Made by a program: the position numbers and the translations under genes. Shown here piece after piece: positions 14,640 to 23,526 of a DNA stretch of 55,043 nt. The DNA comes from MGBC163016 sp964518575 (lineage in GTDB: Bacteria > Actinomycetota > Coriobacteriia > Coriobacteriales > Eggerthellaceae). The stretch's first letter is position 1; the number at the start of each line of letters is the position of its first letter. The notes beneath the pieces are model-generated. The model was not told where the DNA came from, ran no database searches, and was given only the letters and a program-made list of their open reading frames with translations. The stretch covers positions 1 through 55,043 of the forward strand of contig CAZFGW010000014.1 of the NCBI GenBank assembly GCA_964518575.1. The letters are read 5' to 3'.

Positions 14640-15560
14640 TTAAGGAACCGCACAGCCCTGTTCATTCGCCTCGATCATTTCTGTGAACATATCAACAAAT
14701 TCGAGCAAGGTTTCCGTCTCGTTCTCCGCTTTCCAAATGATGCTCACCTGAAACTCTAGACTTTCACTTTCAATCGGAACGCTTAAAAACGTTGCATCAT
14801 CCATGCCGTGGTAGGCATGCTCCGCAATCAAACCGATTCCCTTATCGCCGTCTACGTACCATGAAATTTCCGTAGGGTCAGAAAGCACGGGAAGCAACTC
14901 TACTTCTTTCAGTATTTTCGGACCAAGAGCAGCACAGATGAACCGATAATGCGTTTCGCAAGAATTATCCGAAGGAATGATGAGCTTTTCGCCCACGAGG
15001 TCACTGATGGTAATGCACTTGCGCTGTGCGAATTCGTGCCCCTTGGGAACGATCACCGTATACCGATCACGATACAGGGGACGTTTTCGATAGATCGATG
15101 AATCCTCATAGCCAACATCCATATCGATGATGAAATCGAGTGCGTTCTCGTCAAGATGGTTCTTCAATTCCGCAATGGTAAAACGCTTGAATTCGACATG
15201 CCGCGCAGCAAATTGCTCATGAAACACCCGGTAGAAATCGGTCAAGAGTTCATGCGCCGCCCAGTAGAGATACCCGATAGAAATATGGGTTTCATCAGCA
15301 CTCTTGAGATCATCTAGCGCCTCGATGCATTGATGGTACACATCCAGAATGCGACCTGCATGATCGAGCAGCGTTTTTCCATACGGTGTCAAACTGATAT
15401 CCGCTTTCGTGCGAACGAGTAATTGGCAACCAAGCTCCTGTTCGAGCGAAGTGATATGCTTGCTGAGCGTTGACTGGCTTATGTAGCAACGCTGCGCAGC
15501 CATACGGTAATTCAGTGTTTCAGCAAGGCAAACGAATTCAGATAATCTTTCAATCTCCAT
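14640..15560 (-). CDS. LysR-family transcriptional regulator
   Basis: This 306-residue protein has an N-terminal winged helix-turn-helix (about 1-60, with AAQRCYISQSTLSKHITSLE) and a periplasmic-binding-protein-like effector domain. GGGAGG lies before the ATG. It is divergent from tenA across 283 bp and convergent with the molybdoenzyme operon. The intergenic region contains five TGAAC/GTTCA half-sites (15746-15800), a good candidate for its operator, making tenA and itself likely targets. Control of the operon ending at 14524 is possible but no matching sites are seen upstream of it. Confidence 0.85.
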   Translation of the reverse strand: MEIERLSEFVCLAETLNYRMAAQRCYISQSTLSKHITSLEQELGCQLLVRTKADISLTPYGKTLLDHAGRILDVYHQCIEALDDLKSADETHISIGYLYWAAHELLTDFYRVFHEQFAARHVEFKRFTIAELKNHLDENALDFIIDMDVGYEDSSIYRKRPLYRDRYTVIVPKGHEFAQRKCITISDLVGEKLIIPSDNSCETHYRFICAALGPKILKEVELLPVLSDPTEISWYVDGDKGIGLIAEHAYHGMDDATFLSVPIESESLEFQVSIIWKAENETETLLEFVDMFTEMIEANEQGCAVP

Positions 15561-15745
15561 AGCTGCCTCCCAGCAACCAAACGGATCAAAAAAGCAAGGT
15601 ATTCATGTACGAGAAAAAAGTGCAAAAGCCCTGATAAACCTGAGAAAAACTATGGTTCGATTATACTGCAACCCCCCTTGAGATGCCATGGTAGAACGGG
15701 CTTATCGAGAATGAAAAGGGCTCAATTCCCACTCATATTCTTTCT

Positions 15746-15800
15746 TGAACGTTCAGCGGAACAGTGAACTCTCCCTTGCTGTTCATCCAATATCATGAAC
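15746..15800. promoter_or_regulatory. Cluster of TGAAC/GTTCA half-sites between lysR and tenA
   Basis: TGAACGTTCA at 15746-15755 is a perfect palindrome. Further TGAAC at 15765, GTTCA at 15781 and TGAAC at 15796 make five half-sites in 55 bp; the pair 15751/15765 has the spacing of a LysR-type T-N11-A dyad. Confidence 0.5.
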
Positions 15801-15843
15801 GGCGATATGACGGTTGACACTCCACGTCTGTAAGGATTTTGCC

Positions 15844-16545
15844 ATGAAACCAAGTGAGCGCTTCTATCGTCTTGCCATGCCGATATGGGAGACCTATTTT
15901 GAACATCCCTTTGTGAAGGGCATCGGCGACGGCACGCTCGAGATCGAGAAATTCCGCTATTACATGATCCAGGACCACAAGTATCTCATGCAATACGCGA
16001 AGGTGTTCGCGCTTGGTCTCGTGAAGGCGGTCGATGAACAGGACATGCGAAGGTATTCCGATCTGATACGGGCAACGCTCGATACAGAAAACGCCGTACA
16101 TCAGGCATATCTGCACGAGCTTGGTGTCACGAAAGAAATGATTGAGACCACGCCCATGGCGTTGAACAACAAATCGTATACCGACTATATGATCGCACAG
16201 GCGACCAAGGGATCGCTTCCCGAAATTGCCGTTGCCGCGCTTGCATGTTCGTGGAGTTATAAGGTCATTGGCGATCATCTCGAGGCAACGCGGCAAACCA
16301 ACGAGAATCCGTTTTATACCCGATGGATCGATATGTATACGTCGAAAGGATATCGCGAAGCGAACGATGAGATGATCGAGCTTGTGGATCGATACTGCAT
16401 CGGACTTAGTGAAGAGCACCTGAAGCGCCTTGACGATATCCTCGTTGATTGCAGTTATTACGAGTATCAATTTTGGGATATGGCGTGGTCGATCGGGAAA
16501 GAATATACCCCCGATCCCGCCCGCGTAGTGAATCAGCCCCGATAA
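15844..16545 (+). CDS. tenA: TenA/thiaminase II family protein
   Basis: This 233-residue protein belongs to the TenA family, which salvages the pyrimidine half of degraded thiamin by hydrolysing aminopyrimidines. Expected residues are present: Asp in YYMIQDHKYL, the nucleophilic Cys in ACSWSY, a Tyr in WIDMYTSKGY and the C-terminal Glu in YYEYQFW. The start at 15844 follows TAAGGA; an upstream in-frame ATG at 15814 has no site. No other thiamin gene and no TPP riboswitch are nearby, so regulation is more likely by the divergent LysR protein. The gene is followed by a terminator and the hairpin repeat. Confidence 0.85.
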   Translation: MKPSERFYRLAMPIWETYFEHPFVKGIGDGTLEIEKFRYYMIQDHKYLMQYAKVFALGLVKAVDEQDMRRYSDLIRATLDTENAVHQAYLHELGVTKEMIETTPMALNNKSYTDYMIAQATKGSLPEIAVAALACSWSYKVIGDHLEATRQTNENPFYTRWIDMYTSKGYREANDEMIELVDRYCIGLSEEHLKRLDDILVDCSYYEYQFWDMAWSIGKEYTPDPARVVNQPR

Positions 16546-16566
16546 TAATTCAGCATAGACGTATTA

Positions 16567-16606
16567 TGGTGAACCTATCATGACTATGGATGGTTCACCA
16601 GGTTTT
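16567..16606 (+). terminator. Terminator after tenA
   Basis: Nine-bp stem TGGTGAACC / GGTTCACCA with a 16-base loop followed by GGTTTT. Confidence 0.7.
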
Positions 16607-16612
16607 ATCGTT

Positions 16613-16652
16613 GGGAATAGACGTGGGGGCGAGATTCATCTCGCCCCCACGT
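16613..16652 (+). repeat. Dispersed hairpin repeat, copy 2
   Basis: GGGAATAGACGT leads into a perfect 14-bp palindrome, ACGTGGGGGCGAGA and its complement, around TTCA. About 33 bases match copy 1 at 5830-5864 on the opposite strand. Confidence 0.65.
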
Positions 16653-16678
16653 CCACCTGATCCATATTCCTGATTGGG

Positions 16679-17674
16679 CTAGAACTCTTCTTTCAGGGGG
16701 CGTTCGATCAAATGGTCGGCAACCTCTTTGGGGGAAGCGCCTTCCCAGACAATGCTCCTGATGGCATCGGTCAGCGGCAGTTCAACGTTGTTCTTTTTGC
16801 TCAGCACCTCAAGCGTTTTGCACGCCTGCGCCCCTTCGACAACCATATGGGTGTCACGTTCGAAATCCTCAAGCGTTTTACCACATGCCACATAATCCTG
16901 GCCGAACCGACGGTTCCTGGAATGGCGCGACATGCACGTAACAACCATATCCCCTGCCCCGGCAAGCCCCATACACGTGATCGACTGACCGCCACAAGCA
17001 ACGACCATCCTGTTCATCTCGGCAAGACCACGCGTGATCAGCATGGCGGCCGTATCGTCCCCCATCCCCAATCCATAGGAGATGCCCACCGCAATGGCGA
17101 TCACGTTCTTGAACGCAGCGCAAAGCTCAACGCCCACCGTGTCGCTCGAGCGATACGTCCTGAAATAATCCGTTGCAAAGAGCTTCTGGAAAAAAAGCGA
17201 CGTGCTCTCATCGCTTGATGCAATGACAGCGCCCGACGGAATCTTCCCAATAACCTCCTCAGCATGGGTGGGACCCGAGAGCACTGCAATGCGATTGGGA
17301 TTGCCAAGCACAGATGCCACCACATCGGTTGGCAAAAGCCCTGTTGCCGCCTCCGTGCCCTTCGAACAGATAATGATTGGAAGGTTGCTTGCAACCTGTT
17401 CCTTCATATTCGTTGCCGTTTCCCTCAAGTACTTCGACGGTGTTACCAAAACGCACGCCTCGGCACTGGCAAAGACCTCTTCGAAATCAGCGGACGCACG
17501 CACGCGATCGGACAAGGTATAGTCCGTGAGATACTTCGGATTACGATGCGTCTTGTTGATGATATCCGCGGTATCTTGGCTGCGGGTCCATATGCACACA
17601 TCGTTACCCGCATCGCTTAAAACCTGCGAAAGCGCCGTACCCCACGAACCCGAACCGATAACAGCAACCTTCAT
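16679..17674 (-). CDS. gpsA: Glycerol-3-phosphate dehydrogenase [NAD(P)+]
   Basis: This 331-residue enzyme reduces dihydroxyacetone phosphate to sn-glycerol 3-phosphate for phospholipid synthesis. The N-terminal Rossmann motif GSGSWGTAL, the VLSGPTHAEEV segment and the catalytic Lys in AAFKNVIA are visible. Its ATG overlaps the plsY stop (ATGA), so the two are translationally coupled; PlsY uses its product. It is the last gene of the long minus-strand run. Confidence 0.95.
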   Translation of the reverse strand: MKVAVIGSGSWGTALSQVLSDAGNDVCIWTRSQDTADIINKTHRNPKYLTDYTLSDRVRASADFEEVFASAEACVLVTPSKYLRETATNMKEQVASNLPIIICSKGTEAATGLLPTDVVASVLGNPNRIAVLSGPTHAEEVIGKIPSGAVIASSDESTSLFFQKLFATDYFRTYRSSDTVGVELCAAFKNVIAIAVGISYGLGMGDDTAAMLITRGLAEMNRMVVACGGQSITCMGLAGAGDMVVTCMSRHSRNRRFGQDYVACGKTLEDFERDTHMVVEGAQACKTLEVLSKKNNVELPLTDAIRSIVWEGASPKEVADHLIERPLKEEF

Positions 17675-18378
17675 CAGGCACCCTTCTCTTTCTTGAAGCT
17701 GAGCTTCGACTCATTCCCCTTGATCAGCCGACCGATATTCGCCCGATGCGCCCAAATCACGGTGAATGCCGCGATCGCAATGAGCACCACGCAGAACCAA
17801 TGCGACCAGTAGCAATACAGCCCGATCAAGGGACAAGCGAGGGCAGCCATGATGGATCCGAGCGAAACATAGCGGGTAGCGGCGACGAAGATAATGAACA
17901 CGAGCAGATCAAGCAGGGCGCCCCAAACACCAAACAGGATAAACAGGCATCCAAAGGCAACGGATATGCCCTTGCCCCCTTTGAAATGCAGCCAGGGACT
18001 GAAGATATGCCCGAAGACGCACCCAGCAAAACCGATCGCAAGCGGCGCATACATAAACAAAACGTCATCGATCACCACATATGAGGCAACCGCAAGCGCG
18101 AGCAACCCCGAGGCAACACCCTTCGCGATATCGAGCAAAAGCACGGCGAGTCCTCCGGTTTTGCCCATGGTGCGCAGCGCGTTGGTGGCCCCGATGTTGC
18201 CCGAACCCTCATCTCGGATGTCCTTGTGGAATGCGAGATGCGAAACGATCACGCCCCAAGGAATCGAGCCGAGCAAAAAGGTAACTACGAAAAGAGCAGG
18301 AAGCAACCACCAGCCAGCGTCAAGCGGTATCGTCTGCGACAGGGAGAATAGCGGTGTCGGGGGCGTGGATACGTGCAT
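17674..18378 (-). CDS. plsY: Glycerol-3-phosphate acyltransferase PlsY
   Basis: This 234-residue inner-membrane protein transfers the acyl group from acyl-phosphate to glycerol 3-phosphate. Five or six hydrophobic segments, the GSIPWGVIV start, EGSGNIGATNALRT and the GGKGIS motif are characteristic. It overlaps gpsA and follows der by 6 bp. The N-terminus is about 25 residues longer than in many homologues, and the first ATG has only a weak ribosome-binding site. Confidence 0.93.
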   Translation of the reverse strand: MHVSTPPTPLFSLSQTIPLDAGWWLLPALFVVTFLLGSIPWGVIVSHLAFHKDIRDEGSGNIGATNALRTMGKTGGLAVLLLDIAKGVASGLLALAVASYVVIDDVLFMYAPLAIGFAGCVFGHIFSPWLHFKGGKGISVAFGCLFILFGVWGALLDLLVFIIFVAATRYVSLGSIMAALACPLIGLYCYWSHWFCVVLIAIAAFTVIWAHRANIGRLIKGNESKLSFKKEKGA

Positions 18379-18384
18379 AGAAAA

Positions 18385-19704
18385 CTAATCTTTCTTCTTG
18401 AACTTGAACCTGATGGGCGTACCGGAAAGATCGAACGCTTTACGCATACGATTCTCAAGGTAGCGCTCGTAATTGTCCGTCACAATATCGGGACGATTGC
18501 AGAAGAAGGTGAACTGCGGCGGCATTGTGGCGGTCTGAGTGATGTATTTGATCCGCAAAACCGCTTTGCCCTTGGTCACGGTATGGCCCGTTTCGTGAAT
18601 CTCAGAAAGCCAATGATTGAGATGCGACGTTGAGATCGTTTTGCAGTAATTGCCATACACCGCATCGATCATCTGCCAGATGCGATCCACGCCTTTGCCC
18701 GTGAGTGCCGACAGAGCGATCACAGGTGCATATCCGACAAAGCGCATGTCGTCTTCGATATCTTCGCGAATACGTTTCTTCGCCTCAGCATCACCGACAA
18801 TGTCCCATTTGTTCAACACAATGATGAGTCCGCACCCCCGGCACGCCGCATAGTTGGCAACGCGCTGATCCTCGTTCGTGAGTCCGAGCGTCCCATCGAT
18901 CACCAGCAGCGCGACATCCGCGCGGTCAATCGCACGCATCGCACGCACGAATCCGTAGTATTCGACCGATTCGTCAATATGGCTTTTGCGCCTGAGTCCC
19001 GCTGTGTCAACGATGCGATAGAGCACCTCATCATGTTCGACGAGCGTATCAACCGCATCCCGTGTTGTTCCCGCAACGGGGCTCACGATCGAGCGCGTGG
19101 CGTTCGTCAACCGGTTCGTAAGCGATGACTTGCCTGCATTCGGACGCCCGATGATGGCAACATTGACCGCGGGCTCATCGGTGTCGTGTTCGTTATCAAG
19201 CCCCGCATCCTTAAGCGCATCGACAACGCTATCTAGAAGATCGCCCGTGCCGTGACCGTGAATGGACGATACCGGCCAAGGATTGCCAAGACCCAGCTGG
19301 TAGAATTCCCAGAGGTCCTGCTCGTTGTCGGGGTTATCCATCTTGTTCACAACGAGGAATGCCGGAATCTTCGCCTTCTGGATGATGCGCGCGACCTCTT
19401 CGTCATCAGCTTGCATGCCTACCCTGCCATCAACCATGAAAATGATGACATCAGCCTGGTCTTTCGCTTCAAACGCCTGGTCTCTGATGGAAATCTGGAA
19501 ATCATCGTCACTGCCCATTTCGATACCGCCGGTATCAACGAGCATGAAATCAACGCCATTCCAGTCTGCCTTGTGGTACGAACGATCACGCGTCACGCCG
19601 CGCATCTCATGGACGATGGCGTCGTTGGTTTGCGCTATGCGATTGACGAACGTGGATTTGCCGACATTCGGACGACCCACCACGGCTACAAGAGGCAATG
19701 CCAT
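18385..19704 (-). CDS. der: Ribosome biogenesis GTPase Der (EngA)
   Basis: This 439-residue protein has two tandem Era-like GTPase domains (GRPNVGKST near residue 10 and GRPNAGKSS near 185) and a C-terminal KH-like domain. It acts in 50S subunit assembly. GCGGAGGG lies before the ATG, inside the end of the DUF512 gene. Length is normal for the family. Confidence 0.96.
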   Translation of the reverse strand: MALPLVAVVGRPNVGKSTFVNRIAQTNDAIVHEMRGVTRDRSYHKADWNGVDFMLVDTGGIEMGSDDDFQISIRDQAFEAKDQADVIIFMVDGRVGMQADDEEVARIIQKAKIPAFLVVNKMDNPDNEQDLWEFYQLGLGNPWPVSSIHGHGTGDLLDSVVDALKDAGLDNEHDTDEPAVNVAIIGRPNAGKSSLTNRLTNATRSIVSPVAGTTRDAVDTLVEHDEVLYRIVDTAGLRRKSHIDESVEYYGFVRAMRAIDRADVALLVIDGTLGLTNEDQRVANYAACRGCGLIIVLNKWDIVGDAEAKKRIREDIEDDMRFVGYAPVIALSALTGKGVDRIWQMIDAVYGNYCKTISTSHLNHWLSEIHETGHTVTKGKAVLRIKYITQTATMPPQFTFFCNRPDIVTDNYERYLENRMRKAFDLSGTPIRFKFKKKD

Positions 19705-19707
19705 TTG

Positions 19708-21108
19708 TCAGATTCCCTCCGCTATCTTTTCGATCTGTTCCATACAGTCTAACGGATTAGAGGGAACAACCTTAATAAGCGCACCGGTTTGGCAACGAAT
19801 GTCTTCAAGCGTCATATCATCCAGCGTCAAACCGTCCGCGTTGAAGATGACATCCGGAACCACGTAGATGGCAGGAGAAGACTCATCTTTTGTGCTTGGG
19901 GGCGGCATGAGCGAACCGTTGATCATGCCATCGCACAGGTGAGATTGGATAGCACACACGATATCCTTGCCGCAAAGCAGCCCCGTCACGTCAACATTTC
20001 CTCCGAAAAAGTCATTCTTGACAAAAAGCGGCTGCAGCAGATCTGCGAGCGGAGATGATTTGAGCAGCTGATCGTAATATCCCTTCATTGCACAGCCGCA
20101 GATCTGGTAAAACGTGTGCGCAGAAGAACGAACGGTATGCGCAACACGCGCTGCCACACCCTGCGCAACCGCGTAGGCAAACTCATCGATCGAGCTTCGG
20201 ATGATGCCGATACCATCTTCGAACATCTCATAGGTTCCATAGAATGACGCAGACGGGATATGCTCGCTTACCGTGTCTCCATAAGCGTTGCAATAAAACT
20301 CATCGGACGCATACACCCATGCGTATCCTCGTTCATGCTGCGCGCGTTTTTGAAGCGCATCCAGTGACGCGATAACACTTCGTGCACACGCAGGCGCCTC
20401 AAAACTATGGTCGAAGCGGTTTTGGTGGCGCGTATAACCCAACGGCACGATACCGACCATCCTGATACCAGATCGTTCGTACGCCCACTGAAGCGTTTCT
20501 TGAAGCACATCCCCATCATTGACGCCCGGAACGAGCACAATCTGCGCATCGAATTCAATCCCTGCATCCAAAAGCTGCTCAAGCGCATCAAGACCGCGTG
20601 CGGCATGCCTGCCCATGAGTTCGCGACGAACATCGGCATCGACGGCATGCAAAGATACCCGCAAGGGGCTGATGCGCTGCTCGATGATACGATTGACGTC
20701 GTCCTCAGAAAGATTAGTCAGTGTGACGAAATTGCCCTGCGTGAAACTGAGACGGAAATCATCGTCGCGCACACTGAGCGAGGCGCGCATGCCCGCAGGC
20801 AGTTGCCTCATAAAGCAAAACGTACACGCATTTTTGCATTGCATAACATCATCGAAGATGATCTGATCAAACGCGATTCCCCACGGCGTGGCATCATCGC
20901 GCTCAAGATGCCCCTCGCGGAGCTCTCCCGCACCGTCTACATACGTAATATCGATTTCGTCCTCGGCTGATTCCCATTGCCAATCAAGCGCATCGCGCAG
21001 CGGCTTTCCGTTCACCTCAAGGATGCGACACCCGCTCCTGAGACCCGCCTCATACGCCCCTGCATCGCGATCAACCTGCGCGACGATCGCGCCCTCATAG
21101 CTGCCCAT
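19708..21108 (-). CDS. DUF512 radical-SAM-like protein with N-terminal PDZ domain
   Basis: This 466-residue protein has a PDZ-like domain (about 1-60), then a radical-SAM-type cysteine motif Cys91-x3-Cys95-x2-Cys98 (CKNACTFCF) and a DUF512 C-terminus. The family is annotated as a putative Fe-S oxidoreductase and frequently sits beside der; the reaction is unknown. It lies 3 bp upstream of der and 6 bp after ispH, so it is certainly co-transcribed. A role in ribosome or tRNA maturation is inferred only from neighbours. Confidence 0.85.
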   Translation of the reverse strand: MGSYEGAIVAQVDRDAGAYEAGLRSGCRILEVNGKPLRDALDWQWESAEDEIDITYVDGAGELREGHLERDDATPWGIAFDQIIFDDVMQCKNACTFCFMRQLPAGMRASLSVRDDDFRLSFTQGNFVTLTNLSEDDVNRIIEQRISPLRVSLHAVDADVRRELMGRHAARGLDALEQLLDAGIEFDAQIVLVPGVNDGDVLQETLQWAYERSGIRMVGIVPLGYTRHQNRFDHSFEAPACARSVIASLDALQKRAQHERGYAWVYASDEFYCNAYGDTVSEHIPSASFYGTYEMFEDGIGIIRSSIDEFAYAVAQGVAARVAHTVRSSAHTFYQICGCAMKGYYDQLLKSSPLADLLQPLFVKNDFFGGNVDVTGLLCGKDIVCAIQSHLCDGMINGSLMPPPSTKDESSPAIYVVPDVIFNADGLTLDDMTLEDIRCQTGALIKVVPSNPLDCMEQIEKIAEGI

Positions 21109-21114
21109 AGAGCA

Positions 21115-21951
21115 CTACAGCCCTTCCAGGTAGCGAACGACCTCGGCAATCTGATCCTCGGGCGTCGAAGCTCCCGCTGTCACGCCGATCTTCTCAATGC
21201 CGCTGAGGTCTTCATGGGCAAGTTCCTCGGCGCGTTCGATATGAAACGTTCGAGGACAGTATTTCGAGCAGATCTCGAACAGGCGCGTGGTATTCGAAGA
21301 ATTGCGCCCGCCGATCACCACCATGGCATCTAGTTGCGCGGCAAGGTCAGCTGCGGTTTTCTGCCGCTTCTGCGTTGCTGTGCAAATGGTGTCTTCGACA
21401 ACGGGATCATAGCCGCGGTCTTTGAGCGCGTCCACAACCGCATCGAGGTTCTCCCGTGTTTGCGTTGTTTGCACCACGACGCCAACCGGCTCGAACAGGT
21501 CAGTTGGTATCTCATCGGGCGCAAGCACAACATCGGCCCTCACGCCTTCGCTTTGGGCATAATCCTTGATTCCCTCAACCTCAGGGTGACCCGCTTCACC
21601 GATGACGAGCACCCGGCAATGATCGCGTGCAAGCTTGAGAGCAGCGGCATGCGCGCGAGCAACATGGGGACAGGTGGCGTCAACAACCGTGAGTCCCAAT
21701 GCATCGATCTTTTGTCGCACGAACGGCGAAATGCCATGGCTTCTGATCACGATCGTATCACCCTTGATGTCGTCGAGCGACTGGGCAACATGAACACCCT
21801 TCGACTCAAGCTCGCTGACAACCTGGGGGTTATGGATGAGCGGTCCGAGCGTTGACACTGAAGCAGCATCATCAATGAGCTCGTGCACAATATTCAGCGC
21901 GCGCTGCACACCATAGCATGCGCCCGCATAAGGAGCCAAAACGACTTCCAT
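21115..21951 (-). CDS. ispH: 4-hydroxy-3-methylbut-2-enyl diphosphate reductase
   Basis: This 278-residue 4Fe-4S enzyme makes IPP and DMAPP in the last step of the MEP pathway; dxs for the first step is at 34070-35974. The three cluster cysteines lie in GACYGVQ (Cys12), ATCPHVARA and TICTATQ, and GGRNSSNT is present. The start at 21951 is chosen because GGTGGGGCGG lies before it and homologues begin here; an upstream ATG at 21972 would add seven residues. Confidence 0.95.
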   Translation of the reverse strand: MEVVLAPYAGACYGVQRALNIVHELIDDAASVSTLGPLIHNPQVVSELESKGVHVAQSLDDIKGDTIVIRSHGISPFVRQKIDALGLTVVDATCPHVARAHAAALKLARDHCRVLVIGEAGHPEVEGIKDYAQSEGVRADVVLAPDEIPTDLFEPVGVVVQTTQTRENLDAVVDALKDRGYDPVVEDTICTATQKRQKTAADLAAQLDAMVVIGGRNSSNTTRLFEICSKYCPRTFHIERAEELAHEDLSGIEKIGVTAGASTPEDQIAEVVRYLEGL

Positions 21952-21995
21952 GCTACCGCCCCACCTTTGCACGCACGTCCTTGAACATGGTCACC

Positions 21996-22844
21996 TTATG
22001 CTTCAGATTTTGAAGAAGCGTGCTCGATGGACTGAACGACTTCATCGGTCGTGTGATGCGGAATGGGATGCGCTTCGAACACCTCGGTGTAGTCTTTGGT
22101 GTCGGGAAAGAGCGCCGCCATGTCAACCTCATTGGCGGGTATCTTTTTCGAGAGCGCGAAACATTCACGCATTGCATACCACGTGCATGCCTCAAGGCGC
22201 TCATCCTTCGGCAGGAAATCGAAATCCTCCAAAAGCACCGGCGTCCCATAGTCGACGGTAATCTTGGGAAAATGAATGCGCTTGCCCTTCTGCTTAACGT
22301 ATTCCGCATTGCGCACCGTCATGGGAAGAAGTGGCGCATGCCCCATGCGCGCAATGAATGCAGCACCGGCATGGAGACTAGGTATCTTCGAGCCCTTCCC
22401 CCGGCGCGTACCTTCGGGAAGGATGCCCACAAGCTCGTTGTTCTTGAGCATCCGCGTTGCGCGTTTGATGGATTGCCTGTCTGCGCTGTCACGCTTCACG
22501 GGAAACGCCCCCACGCGGGAAAGCATCTGCCCGAGCAGACCATGTGCGTTGTCGAACAGGGTATCCCTACCCATCAGACGCACCCATTGCTGGGGACGCG
22601 CGGCAAGGTAGATGAATACGACATCGAGAAACGAGGTGTGGTTGCATACGACAACCACACCTGTCTTGTCTTTGAATCCGCGCAGGTTTTCGCGATTATC
22701 CACCCTGTAGCGGAAGCATATCTTGCAAACCAGCCCGACCACCGCAAAGGCGAGATTGCCGAACCAATGGGGAATCTGCTTCTCCTTCGAGGTACCCCCG
22801 AGCGGCATATCCCACATCTTCTCATAGGGCAAGAACAATCCCAC
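21996..22844 (-). CDS. plsC: 1-acyl-sn-glycerol-3-phosphate acyltransferase (PlsC-type)
   Basis: This 282-residue membrane-associated enzyme makes phosphatidic acid from lysophosphatidic acid. The HxxxxD motif is NHTSFLD and the second motif is EGTR. The frame stays open far upstream into cmk, but that part is a shadow of cmk. A GTG start at 22844 is preferred, with AAGGAGG about 9 bp upstream at the end of cmk. The C-terminal 60 residues beyond the acyltransferase domain are acidic. Confidence 0.9.
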   Translation of the reverse strand: MGLFLPYEKMWDMPLGGTSKEKQIPHWFGNLAFAVVGLVCKICFRYRVDNRENLRGFKDKTGVVVVCNHTSFLDVVFIYLAARPQQWVRLMGRDTLFDNAHGLLGQMLSRVGAFPVKRDSADRQSIKRATRMLKNNELVGILPEGTRRGKGSKIPSLHAGAAFIARMGHAPLLPMTVRNAEYVKQKGKRIHFPKITVDYGTPVLLEDFDFLPKDERLEACTWYAMRECFALSKKIPANEVDMAALFPDTKDYTEVFEAHPIPHHTTDEVVQSIEHASSKSEA

Positions 22845-22848
22845 GCTC

Positions 22849-23526
22849 TCATGCCTCCTTGATCGCAGAGGCGTACCCGCAAATCTTGTCGATGACCTCT
22901 TCGATATAGGCATCCGTCGAATCGATGACAATAGCATCATCGGCCGCTTTAAGCGGAGAAGCTGCCCGCGATGAATCTGCAGCATCACGACGAATGAGAT
23001 CTTCGAGCACTTCGTCGTAATCGATCGAACCGACTCCGCGGTCAGCGTTTTGACGTACGCGGCGATGGGCGCGTTCCTCGTCACTTGCCGTGAGGAAAAT
23101 CTTAAGCTCAGCTTTCGGGAACACTGTTGTGCCGATATCCCTGCCCTCAACAACATAATTACCCTCTTGGGCAATCCGGCGCTGCTGCGCAACGAGCGCT
23201 TCGCGTACCGCGGGAGCAGCAGAGACAGGGGTGACCGCTTTGTCTATCTCGGTCGTTCTGATCTTTGTTGTGACATCATGCCCGTCAACGTATACCGACT
23301 TGGGTGTGGGGTCATCAGGGACATGCCCGAATGAGATCGTGCAGGTCTCAGCAAGGGTGCCCAGACGCGCTTCGTCATCAAGCGGCACATCGGTATTAAG
23401 CGCAAGCCACGCGACCGCCCGGTACATCGCACCGGTATCAAGGCAGTTGAATCCAAGTTTACGCGCGACCGCTTTGGCGATCGTGGATTTTCCTGCTCCC
23501 GACGGTCCATCTATTGCAACGATCAT
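22849..23526 (-). CDS. cmk: Cytidylate kinase
   Basis: This 225-residue kinase phosphorylates CMP and dCMP. The P-loop GPSGAGKS at 7-14, the LDTGAMYRA segment and the VEGRDIGTTVFP motif identify it. Its ATG overlaps the aroA stop (ATGA). The order aroA-cmk-plsC-ispH is a common arrangement in Coriobacteriia and some Firmicutes. Confidence 0.96.
   Translation of the reverse strand: MIVAIDGPSGAGKSTIAKAVARKLGFNCLDTGAMYRAVAWLALNTDVPLDDEARLGTLAETCTISFGHVPDDPTPKSVYVDGHDVTTKIRTTEIDKAVTPVSAAPAVREALVAQQRRIAQEGNYVVEGRDIGTTVFPKAELKIFLTASDEERAHRRVRQNADRGVGSIDYDEVLEDLIRRDAADSSRAASPLKAADDAIVIDSTDAYIEEVIDKICGYASAIKEA

Noticed and set aside
15561..15843. TPP riboswitch upstream of tenA
   Set aside because: A CTGAGA is present, but the other conserved parts of the thi box are not.
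22845..23192. N-terminal 116-codon extension of the plsC frame
   Set aside because: It overlaps cmk in another frame and has basic, shadow-type composition; a GTG start with AAGGAGG explains the gene.
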